From Phycisphaerales bacterium UBA3190 (GTDB taxonomy: Bacteria; Planctomycetota; Phycisphaerae; Phycisphaerales; UBA1924), in contig DEXG01000039.1 in assembly GCA_002364005.1 (NCBI GenBank), positions 52,513 to 116,512 of the forward strand: DNA of 64,000 nucleotides. The letters are read 5' to 3'. Positions 8,467 through 16,591 of the stretch are shown here, one piece after another. The notes below the pieces were generated by a model that saw only the letters and a program-made list of their open reading frames with translations, made no database searches and was not told the DNA's origin. Position numbers and translations under genes: made by a program. Position 1 is the first letter of the stretch. Each line of letters begins with the position of its first letter.

Positions 8467-10197
8467 ATGATGAACCGACTGCTGCTGTGTCTCTCGTTCC
8501 TCCTAGTCATGCCCCTGAGCGCCTGCTCGACCGCCCGATCGCGCACGAGCGATGTGGTTGTGCACGACAACGGGATCTATGCCCAGGGGGCCGTCGCCGC
8601 GGACCATGCCATTGCTTCTGAGGCAGGGGCACGCATGCTGGCGATGGGCGGCAACGCCGTCGATGCCGCGGTCGCCGCGTCGTTCACCCTCAGCGTCGTG
8701 CGTCCCTACTCCTGCGGGATCGGCGGTGGCGGGTTCATGGTCATCCACCTGCCCGACGACCCAAAGCACGGGATGGTGCACACGGCCGTCAACTATCGCG
8801 AGCAGGCGTATGTTGATGCGGACTACTACGAACGCACGGGTAAATCGAGCACCATCGGCGGGGCGGCCGTCGCGATCCCCGGCTCGGTCGCGGGCTTGCT
8901 GCACGCGCTGGAGACCTACGGCACGCTCGACCGCAAGACCGTGCTCACCCCGGCGATCGAAGCCGCGTATGAGGGGTTTGTGGTTGATGAGCACTACATG
9001 ATCATGTCGGGATCGCTGATGGAGAAGTTCCAGGCCCATCCCGAGTTCAAGCAGCGGGCCGGGCTGGTCTGGACGCACTTCCTGCGTCAGGGTCAGGTCC
9101 AGCTGGGTGATCGCATCACCAACAGTCTGCAGGCCAAGGCGCTGGAGCGCATCGCCCGCGATGGGGTCGACGGCTTCTATCGTGGCCCGGTGGGTGACGC
9201 AATCGTGAGGGCCATCACGGAAGCCGGCGGCGAGATGACGAGCGAGCAGCTTGCGGGTTACACGCTCGATGAGCGCGAGCCGCTGGTTCGCGAGGTCGAA
9301 GGCCGAAGCATGATTGCCATGCCCCCGCCCAGCAGCGGGGGGGTGACGATGCTGCAAGCCCTGATGATTCTTGAAGCAAGCAACTACGACTTTGCCAACC
9401 CGATCATGGACGCCGACCGGGCGCACCTGCTCGTCGAGGCCCTCAAGCATGCCTTCGCCGACCGCTCGAACTATCTCGCGGACCCCGATTTCGTGGATGT
9501 CCCGATCGATGACTTGCTGGATGAGTCGATCATCCAGGAGCGGGCCCAGCTGATCACCGACGGGGTCCATCCGCCGTCGTACTATGGCACGCCCAACCTT
9601 GTCCCCAACGACGCGGGTACCAGCCATGTCTCGGTCGTCGATCCTTATGGCGGGGCGGTGGCGATGACCGAGACAATCAACCTGAGCTTCGGCTCACTGG
9701 TTGGCGTTGATGCCTACGGCTTCGTGCTCAACAACGAGATGGACGACTTCACCACCGTGCGTGGCCAGCCCAACGCGTTCGGGCTGATGCAGTCGGACCG
9801 CAACCTGCCCGAGCCGGGCAAGCGGCCGCTCTCGAGCATGTCGCCGACCATCGTGCTTGATGACAACGGCGAGGTCTTCGCGGTCGCCGGCGCCTCGGGC
9901 GGCCCGCGCATCATCACGGGGACCATGCAGGCGCTGCTCAACACGATGGCGGGTATGGACGCGACGCCCGCGGTCGCCACCCCACGCCTGCACCACCAGT
10001 GGCTCCCCGATGTGCTCTACAGCGAACCCGGGCTGATGCCCCTGCTCTCGCGTCGGGCCGCCCGGGGCGATTGGAACGAGGTGAAGTTGCGTCGCGATGT
10101 GGGCAATGTGCAGCTGATCCGGCGCGATCCCGATGGTCAGGGCTGGCAAGCCGCCAGCGACCCCCGCAAGGGCGGCATCCCCGCCGGGGTCGACTAA
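8467..10197 (+). CDS. ggt: Gamma-glutamyltransferase lipoprotein
   Basis: 576 residues. A lipoprotein signal ends LSAC with Cys20, so the enzyme is likely anchored in an envelope membrane rather than free in the periplasm. Family landmarks: GGNAVDAAVAASFTLSVV, the proenzyme cleavage site with nucleophile Thr385 (DAGTSHVSVVD), GGAVAMTETIN, PLSSMSPTIV, and the glycine-rich GASGGPRI. Self-cleavage before Thr385 would give large and small subunits. The reaction is hydrolysis or transfer of gamma-glutamyl groups. It follows a GCS2-type ligase and an aspartoacylase-like amidase on the same strand, suggesting a shared gamma-glutamyl pathway. Confidence 0.95.
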   Translation: MMNRLLLCLSFLLVMPLSACSTARSRTSDVVVHDNGIYAQGAVAADHAIASEAGARMLAMGGNAVDAAVAASFTLSVVRPYSCGIGGGGFMVIHLPDDPKHGMVHTAVNYREQAYVDADYYERTGKSSTIGGAAVAIPGSVAGLLHALETYGTLDRKTVLTPAIEAAYEGFVVDEHYMIMSGSLMEKFQAHPEFKQRAGLVWTHFLRQGQVQLGDRITNSLQAKALERIARDGVDGFYRGPVGDAIVRAITEAGGEMTSEQLAGYTLDEREPLVREVEGRSMIAMPPPSSGGVTMLQALMILEASNYDFANPIMDADRAHLLVEALKHAFADRSNYLADPDFVDVPIDDLLDESIIQERAQLITDGVHPPSYYGTPNLVPNDAGTSHVSVVDPYGGAVAMTETINLSFGSLVGVDAYGFVLNNEMDDFTTVRGQPNAFGLMQSDRNLPEPGKRPLSSMSPTIVLDDNGEVFAVAGASGGPRIITGTMQALLNTMAGMDATPAVATPRLHHQWLPDVLYSEPGLMPLLSRRAARGDWNEVKLRRDVGNVQLIRRDPDGQGWQAASDPRKGGIPAGVD

Positions 10198-10205
10198 CCC
10201 GTCTG

Positions 10206-10264
10206 CCCCTCCCCGCGCCCTCGCGGGGAGGTGTCTCTCCGCCTGAGGCGGAGAGACGGAGGGG
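10206..10264 (+). repeat. Double palindrome, possible terminator after ggt
   Basis: Two adjacent stem-loops: CTCCCCGCG/CGCGGGGAG near 10209-10230, and GTCTCTCCGCC/GGCGGAGAGAC near 10232-10257, inside a larger CCCCTCC...GGAGGGG flank. There is no T-tract. Similar CCTCCCCC-type palindromes occur at 56029-56140, so this may be a dispersed intergenic repeat and not a simple terminator. Confidence 0.6.
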
Positions 10265-10337
10265 TCCCACCCCCAATCTGGCGCATCATCCCTGATTCAT
10301 TGATCGCCCAGGTGATTGTGAGCGAAGAATACGGCTC

Positions 10338-11747
10338 ATGAGTACCGCCGCCACGCAAGCCGTCACCCCGATCAGTACAGATGAGATCGCCACGCGCCCG
10401 GCAACCCGGGCGACGATCACCATCGGGACGCACTTCGTCGTCGATGTCTTCTCATTCGTCGGCGTATCGCTCATGCCCCTGCTGGCGGTCATGCTGGGTA
10501 TGGGCACCGAGCAGAAGGCCCTGCTGTTGGCGCTGGGCTCGCTGTGCAGCGGGGTGGTGCAGCCACTGGTGGCATGGGTCAGCGACAAGTTCGACACCCG
10601 AGCGATTGGGACGCTGGGCTTCGTCGTCGCGGTGCTGTGCATCGGCAGCTTCGGACTCGCCCAGAACTTCACCCAGCTGGCGATCCTCTACAGCGTCGGC
10701 GCGATGGGCGTGGGCGCGTTCCACCCGCCCGCGGCCGCCATCACCGGGCACATGGGCGGGCGCAAGCGTTCCAAGTATGTCGCGTTCTTCTTCCTCGCCG
10801 GCATGATCGGCGGCATGACAGGCAATGTGCTCATCCCCGAATATGTCGCGATGATGACCCCGCGCATCGATGGCGTGCCCGACACGACCACCGGGCTGCG
10901 ATCATTGCTCTACCTGATCCCGTTCGGGCTGGTGTGTGCCTTCATGCTCGCGCGGGCAACGCACGGCGTGGGGCATCGCCACACGAGCGCCAAGTCGAGC
11001 CACACCGAATGGGACCGGTCCGAGCGCCGACAGCGATGGTTCGCCGTGGGTGTGCTCTATGTCACCAACATGCTCCGCTTCAGCGTGAACATGGCGTTGG
11101 TCTACCTGCTGGTCGAGTGGGCCGGCGAGATCACGCTCATCAAGAATGATGCGGGCATGATGACCGAGGCGCTGGGCATCAAGGCCTCCAAGCTCAACGG
11201 CATGATGCAGGCCTCGATGCAGGTGGGCATGGGCGGCATGGGCATCGTCCTCGGGCTGATCCTCTCGGCCAAGTACGAAAAGCTCGTGTTCACCCTCTTC
11301 CCGCTGATGGGTTCGCTCGCCCTGTTCATGATCCCCCGTGCGCACCTGATCTTCGAGGGGGCCGAGGTCCCGTTCGCGATCGGCGCGACGATCCTCACCG
11401 GGATGGGTTTCGGCGCGGTGATCCCGGTGAGTATCTCACTGGCGCAGCGCTTGCTCCCGCACCGCACCAGTCTGGCCTCGGGGCTCATGCTCGGCGGCGC
11501 GTGGATGCTTGCGTTTACCGGGCCGCTGATCGCCGAGCTGATTCATAAGGGGCTGCTCAACAAGCCCAGCGCTCCGCAGTGGATGCTCAACGGCGCCCAG
11601 TCGTTGCCCGAGTGGCTCGGCACCCCCTTGCTTGAGGGGATGGGGCTGGCCACGGGGTTCATGATCACCGCCGGTGTGCTTTTCCTGGCTGGGCTGATCG
11701 CTTTGTTGCTCCCGGGCGAACTTGTTCGTCGTGTCGCACGCCACTGA
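10338..11747 (+). CDS. MFS transporter, fosmidomycin-resistance-like
   Basis: 469 residues with about twelve hydrophobic segments, the normal length of the family. The N-terminal part (VDVFSFVGVSLMPLLAVMLG, then WVSDKFDTRAIGTLG and GAMGVGAFHPPAAAITG) resembles the fosmidomycin-resistance (Fsr) branch, where FHP in the fourth helix is characteristic. A His-rich hydrophilic loop separates the two six-helix halves near residues 205-235. It presumably exports a small molecule by proton antiport. It is 140 bases downstream of ggt across a palindromic region, so co-transcription is possible but not shown. Confidence 0.85.
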   Translation: MSTAATQAVTPISTDEIATRPATRATITIGTHFVVDVFSFVGVSLMPLLAVMLGMGTEQKALLLALGSLCSGVVQPLVAWVSDKFDTRAIGTLGFVVAVLCIGSFGLAQNFTQLAILYSVGAMGVGAFHPPAAAITGHMGGRKRSKYVAFFFLAGMIGGMTGNVLIPEYVAMMTPRIDGVPDTTTGLRSLLYLIPFGLVCAFMLARATHGVGHRHTSAKSSHTEWDRSERRQRWFAVGVLYVTNMLRFSVNMALVYLLVEWAGEITLIKNDAGMMTEALGIKASKLNGMMQASMQVGMGGMGIVLGLILSAKYEKLVFTLFPLMGSLALFMIPRAHLIFEGAEVPFAIGATILTGMGFGAVIPVSISLAQRLLPHRTSLASGLMLGGAWMLAFTGPLIAELIHKGLLNKPSAPQWMLNGAQSLPEWLGTPLLEGMGLATGFMITAGVLFLAGLIALLLPGELVRRVARH

Positions 11748-11903
11748 GAAGCCGTTGTTTCGCCGCGATGAGGCGTGTTTTGGCGCATTGTCACGGATTT
11801 GCAACATCATCGTGACACAGCAGTGACAGCCACGGGCTGATCTGGGTTGTATCTATTGGCGTACAAGAAACGGGTCTCGTCCTCAAACGCAGGAGTCAGC
11901 CAC

Positions 11904-14294
11904 ATGACACGCTCGAACACACGCCGCCCAACACCAGCCATGATCATCACCTCCGGGGTGACCCTGATGATGCTCGCGGGCACCACCCTGGCCCAGAACC
12001 AGACAGCCACCGTGCCTGTGTCGTCGGCTGACCCGGTGATCCGCGAAGCGCCGGGGATCAACTTCATCCTGCCCCAACGCCCCAGCCGCCCCGGTGTCAT
12101 CACATGGGTCAAAGCGGTCGATGTCGATGTGCGCATCACCGATACGCTCGCGACCACCGAGATGAAGGTCACGGTCGAGAACCACGGCTCAAGCACCACC
12201 CAGGCCCAGCTCGTTCTCCCCGTCCCCGCGGGCGCCACCATCCGCACATTCGGGATCGACGGCATCGGCGAGGAACCCACCGCCCAGCTGCTGCCCCGCG
12301 AAGAAGCCACGCGACGCTACCACGAGATCGTCCGCTCCATGGTCGACCCGGGCTTGCTCGAGTTTGTTGGCAGCGCCCTGATCCAGTCCTCGGTCTTCCC
12401 GGTCAACCCCGGGGAGTCACGCACCATGACCATCGTCTACGAGCAGTCGCTCGATGCCCACAAGGGACGCGTCGAGTATGTGCTGCCCCGTTCGGCGTCG
12501 CTGGCCAGCAGTGCTGTGCAGTGGTCAATCGACATCGAGGTCGAGAGCAGCGGGGCGATGGGCCCGGTGTTCTCCCCCTCGCACCCGATCGTGACCAAGC
12601 CCGTGACTGATCGCCTGATGCGGGTCGGCGTGCCCATGCTCAGCGAGCCCGGCCCGTTCCGGATGTACGCGATGCTCGGCTCGGGCCAAGAGGCCACGGC
12701 CCTGCTGTACCCCGATGCCGACGACCCGGATTCGGGTTACTTCATGTTCGTGGCCGACGCCCCGACCATCGATAAGACCCAGCAGCAGATCAAACGCGAG
12801 ATCACCATCGTCATCGACCGCTCCGGTTCGATGGGCGGCGAGAAGATCATCCAGGCCCGCGAGTCGGCCAAGCAGATCGTGCAGGGCATGGCCATGGGCG
12901 AGTTCGTGCGCGTGATCGATTATGCCGGCGATGTGCGCTCGTTCAGCGACCAGCCGGTCGAGCTGACCCCCGATTCGATCAAGCAGGTCGTCGCGTATAT
13001 CGAGAACATCCAAGCCCGGGGCGGGACCAACCTCCACGGCGCCCTCGTGGAAGCACTCCGCAGCGACGCAACCCCCGACACGCTGCCGATGGTGCTCTTC
13101 CTGACCGACGGCCTGGCCACGGTCGGTGTGACCGGCGAATCAGCTATCCGCAAAGACGCACAGGCGAGCAACGCATCGGGCAAGCGCGTGTTCACCTTCG
13201 GCGTCGGGTACGATGTCAACGCACCCCTGCTCGACGGCATCGCGATGGACACCAAGGCCGAATCGACCTTCGTCCTGCCCAACGAGGATGTGGAGATCAA
13301 GGTCGGGCAGGTCTTCGACAAGCTCGACGGGCCGGTGATGATCGATCCGGCCTTCGGCGCCCATGCCTCGGATTCGTCCCAGGCCGGCCCAACGCTGTTC
13401 GAAGTCGAACCCCGGGAACTCGGCGATCTCTTCTCCGGGTCACGCGTGGTCGTGCTGGGACGCTACAGCGAGCTGCCCGATGGGGGTAGCAACTTCTGGG
13501 TCGGGCCGAACCGCCTCTTCTGTGGCACCGGCATGACCCCGGAGCAGATGGAGTCCATGAACAAGCCCCGCCTTGAAGCGGCTGTGGACGCGAGCGACGC
13601 CACCATCAAGCACGCCTTCGTCGCCCGCCTCTGGGCCCAGCAGCGCATCAACGCGCTGATCAACGAGATCCGCCTCGCCAGCGCCGACGGCACACCCCCC
13701 AACAAGGAACTGGTCGATGAGATCGTCCGCCTCTCGCTCGAGCACGGGATCATGAGCGAGTACACCGCATTCCTCGCCGACGAGTCGATGGACCTGGCCC
13801 GAGCAAGCTCGTTCACCGGCACCGTGCAGGTGGTCGATGGGATGATCGACTCGAACCGCGACCGATCGGGTGCCGCGGGCGTGTCGCAAGCGGAAAACCG
13901 CAAGAACCAGGACAGCTCGATGGCCATGAAGGTTGTCCAGGAACAAGCCGATCAAGACGGCGACGGGTATGCCTACACCGGCGGTCAGGTCCAGAGCACG
14001 GGCAACATCACCTCGAACACCTACTACGACAGCAGCATGCGTCAGGTCCGGGTGCAGACCGTCCAACGCGGGCTGCAGGGCACCCTGTACCGCAAGAACG
14101 GGCAGTGGGTCGATGCCCAGCTCGGCGAATCCGCGGCCGAGGAACCCCAGCAGACCATCGAGTTCGATACCGAGTCCTACTGGGCACTCGTCGATGATCT
14201 GACCAAGCAGGACCGCCAGTGGGTGCTGAGCAACCGCGGCGAGATCTACCTCATGAACCGGGGGCAACGCGTCCTCGTCAAGAACCCCCAATGA
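11904..14294 (+). CDS. Exported VIT and von Willebrand factor A domain protein
   Basis: 796 residues from ATG 11904, preceded by AGGAG at 11891-11895. A signal peptide ends near residue 33 (TTLAQ). The VIT domain covers about residues 55-190, with the characteristic LLPREEATRRYHEIV stretch. The vWA domain covers about residues 295-470, with an intact metal-ion-dependent adhesion site starting at D305-x-S-x-S. The remainder (to residue 796) includes a low-complexity QDGDGYAY/GGQVQSTGN segment. No membrane helix is visible after the signal. VIT-vWA proteins bind protein ligands through the metal site. It heads a unit with a DUF4139 lipoprotein and a two-component pair, so a role in sensing or organising the envelope is inferred. 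Confidence 0.9.
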   Translation: MTRSNTRRPTPAMIITSGVTLMMLAGTTLAQNQTATVPVSSADPVIREAPGINFILPQRPSRPGVITWVKAVDVDVRITDTLATTEMKVTVENHGSSTTQAQLVLPVPAGATIRTFGIDGIGEEPTAQLLPREEATRRYHEIVRSMVDPGLLEFVGSALIQSSVFPVNPGESRTMTIVYEQSLDAHKGRVEYVLPRSASLASSAVQWSIDIEVESSGAMGPVFSPSHPIVTKPVTDRLMRVGVPMLSEPGPFRMYAMLGSGQEATALLYPDADDPDSGYFMFVADAPTIDKTQQQIKREITIVIDRSGSMGGEKIIQARESAKQIVQGMAMGEFVRVIDYAGDVRSFSDQPVELTPDSIKQVVAYIENIQARGGTNLHGALVEALRSDATPDTLPMVLFLTDGLATVGVTGESAIRKDAQASNASGKRVFTFGVGYDVNAPLLDGIAMDTKAESTFVLPNEDVEIKVGQVFDKLDGPVMIDPAFGAHASDSSQAGPTLFEVEPRELGDLFSGSRVVVLGRYSELPDGGSNFWVGPNRLFCGTGMTPEQMESMNKPRLEAAVDASDATIKHAFVARLWAQQRINALINEIRLASADGTPPNKELVDEIVRLSLEHGIMSEYTAFLADESMDLARASSFTGTVQVVDGMIDSNRDRSGAAGVSQAENRKNQDSSMAMKVVQEQADQDGDGYAYTGGQVQSTGNITSNTYYDSSMRQVRVQTVQRGLQGTLYRKNGQWVDAQLGESAAEEPQQTIEFDTESYWALVDDLTKQDRQWVLSNRGEIYLMNRGQRVLVKNPQ

Positions 14295-14357
14295 TGCCGA
14301 TAGAGCCCATGACGGGCGTATCGTGAACACACCGATTTGTATGAAAGGATTTCAACC

Positions 14358-15869
14358 ATGATGATGAACACCCGCACCATTGCCGCCGCCACGATCGGGG
14401 CCCTCGGGCTCGCCGCCGGATGTGCGATGAGCGACGATGTCGCCCTGACGATCTACTCCACCGCCACCCCCGGGGCCATCAACCCCGACCTTTACCGCCC
14501 AGTGCCCGGCAACGGGAGCATGGGCTATTCGGGCTACCGCCAGATCCCCGGCTACGCGATCGTCAAGCAGCAACGCGAGCTGGATATCGAGCGCGGCATC
14601 AGCAGTCTCAACTTCCAGGGCGTCGCCGCGCTGCTCGACCCGACCACCGTCCACTTCGAGTCGCTCACCGACCCCGACGGCACCACCGTCCTCGAACAGG
14701 ACTACCGCTTCGATCTGCTGAGCATGGACAAGATGCTCGAGCGATACATCGACAAGGAGATCGTGCTCAACGGCAACGAGGTCACCCTCATGTCGGTCTC
14801 GGGCGGCGGGATGCTCATCCAGGGCGACGACGGCGCGATCCAGTTCGTGTCCGGCTACGACGGGGTCAAGTTCCCCGCCATCGCCGACGGGCTCATCACC
14901 CGACCCACCCTCAACTGGATGGTCAGCTCACGCCGCGGCGGCGAGCAGGACACCCGCATCAGCTACGAGACCAAGGGCATCACCTGGTGGGCCGACTACA
15001 ACCTGATCTATGAAGAAGGACGCAACCCCAACGAGGGCACCATCGACCTCAGCGCCTGGGTCTCGATCCTCAACCAATCCGGCGGGAGCTACGAGGGCGC
15101 AAACCTCAAGCTCGTCGCGGGCGATGTGAACCGCAGCCAGCCCCAGCAGCCCCGGTCCGAAACCATGTACGCCCGCGGCATGATGGCGGCGGACACCATG
15201 CAGAAGGGCTTCGAGGAAAAATCATTCTTCGAGTACCACCTCTACACCTTGGGCCGCCCGACCACCATCCCCGATCGCTCCACCAAGCAGATCGAACTCT
15301 TCGAGCAGGCCACCGATATCCCCGTCAAGAAGCGGTTCATGTTCGACGGCACCCAGCAGTACATGTACTACGGCGGTGGTCGTCAGGAGAACGAATCCTT
15401 CGGCATCGGCGGCGACACCAAGGTTCAGGTCTTCCTGCAGTTCGACAATAAGGAAACCGAGGGGCTGGGCATGCCCCTGCCCAGCGGGCGCATCCGCGTG
15501 AGTCAGCTGGACGATGCCGACGGCTCATTCGAGTTCATCGGCGAGGACACCATCGACCACACCCCCCGCAATGAAGAAGTGACGATCAAGATCGGCAACG
15601 CCTTCGATGTCGTGGGCGAACGCCGACAGGTCAGCTTCGAGCGTGGGCGCAACTGGATGACCGAGACCATCGAGGTCAAGATCCGCAACCAGAAGGAAGA
15701 GGCCGTCGAGGTCCACATCCAGGAGCACCTTTACCGCTGGTCCAACGCGAAGATCACCGAGATCTCGCACGACCACGAGATGCTCGATTCACGCACCATG
15801 CACATCCCCGTCACGGTTGATTCTGAGGACGAGGCGGTCGTGACTTACACCGTGCACTACACCTGGTAA
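14358..15869 (+). CDS. DUF4139-type lipoprotein
   Basis: 503 residues from ATG 14358 (AAAGGA at 14344-14349). The signal ends LAAGC with Cys22 as lipid site. The body is beta-rich; NWMVSSRRGGEQDTRISYETKGITWWADY and the following Ile/Val-alternating strands match the DUF4139 pattern, ending in EEAVEVHIQEHLYRWSNAKI. Function of the family is unknown. It begins 63 bases after the VIT/vWA gene and ends 8 bases before the response regulator, so it belongs to the same transcript. An envelope-facing partner of the VIT/vWA protein is an inference from this linkage. Confidence 0.85.
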   Translation: MMMNTRTIAAATIGALGLAAGCAMSDDVALTIYSTATPGAINPDLYRPVPGNGSMGYSGYRQIPGYAIVKQQRELDIERGISSLNFQGVAALLDPTTVHFESLTDPDGTTVLEQDYRFDLLSMDKMLERYIDKEIVLNGNEVTLMSVSGGGMLIQGDDGAIQFVSGYDGVKFPAIADGLITRPTLNWMVSSRRGGEQDTRISYETKGITWWADYNLIYEEGRNPNEGTIDLSAWVSILNQSGGSYEGANLKLVAGDVNRSQPQQPRSETMYARGMMAADTMQKGFEEKSFFEYHLYTLGRPTTIPDRSTKQIELFEQATDIPVKKRFMFDGTQQYMYYGGGRQENESFGIGGDTKVQVFLQFDNKETEGLGMPLPSGRIRVSQLDDADGSFEFIGEDTIDHTPRNEEVTIKIGNAFDVVGERRQVSFERGRNWMTETIEVKIRNQKEEAVEVHIQEHLYRWSNAKITEISHDHEMLDSRTMHIPVTVDSEDEAVVTYTVHYTW

Positions 15870-15877
15870 GGAGCCCT

Positions 15878-16591
15878 ATGTCGCTTGGTGTGATTCTTGT
15901 TGTTGAAGACGACGACGCGATTCGGCGCGGGATCGCCGACGCGTTGTCGTATTCGGGTTACACCGTCCACGACGCTCCGGACGGGGCGGCCGGATTGGAG
16001 TTGATCCTGAGCACGGACGCGGACCTGGTGCTGCTGGACATCATGATGCCCAAGATGGACGGGCACGAGGTGCTCACCCGCCTGCGCCGGGCCAAGCCCG
16101 CTCAGCCGGTGATCTTCCTGACGGCTCGGGGCGAGGAGTACGACCGCGTCAGGGGGCTCAAGCTCGGGGCCGACGACTACATCGTCAAGCCCTTCAGCAT
16201 CGACGAGCTGATCGCCCGCATCGAAGCCGTTCTCCGCCGCTCGCCGGGCCGCCCAACCGGGCAGCGGGGGACCAAGATCGCGGGGCGCGAGATCGACTTT
16301 GAACGCCGCGAGGTCGTGCTGCCCGGCGGCGTGCGCCGATCGCTCACCGAGCGCGAGCACGAGGTGCTCAGCTTCCTCTGCGCCAACCCCGGTCGTGCGG
16401 TCTCACGCGAGGAGCTGCTGCAGACGGTGTGGGGGCTCGACCCCCGCGGGACGCACACACGCACGATCGACATGACCATCGCCCGCCTGCGCGAGACCCT
16501 CGACGACGAGCCGGGCGACCCGCAGGTCATCAAGACCGTGCGGGGCAAGGGCTACATGCTCGCCATGCCCGACGAGGAGTTGCCTGAGTGA
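15878..16591 (+). CDS. OmpR/PhoB-family response regulator
   Basis: 237 residues. Receiver domain residues 4-118: acidic pocket Asp11-Asp12, phospho-acceptor Asp54 (VLLDIMMPKMDG), Lys104 (VKPF). The winged-helix DNA-binding domain occupies about residues 140-232, with LTEREHEVLSFLCANPGRAVSREELL and RTIDMTIARLRETL...IKTVRGKGYML. The start has AAGGAG eight bases upstream of the ATG. The stop overlaps the start of the histidine kinase (GTGA), typical of a paired regulator. Probably controls its own operon; targets are unknown. Confidence 0.96.
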   Translation: MSLGVILVVEDDDAIRRGIADALSYSGYTVHDAPDGAAGLELILSTDADLVLLDIMMPKMDGHEVLTRLRRAKPAQPVIFLTARGEEYDRVRGLKLGADDYIVKPFSIDELIARIEAVLRRSPGRPTGQRGTKIAGREIDFERREVVLPGGVRRSLTEREHEVLSFLCANPGRAVSREELLQTVWGLDPRGTHTRTIDMTIARLRETLDDEPGDPQVIKTVRGKGYMLAMPDEELPE

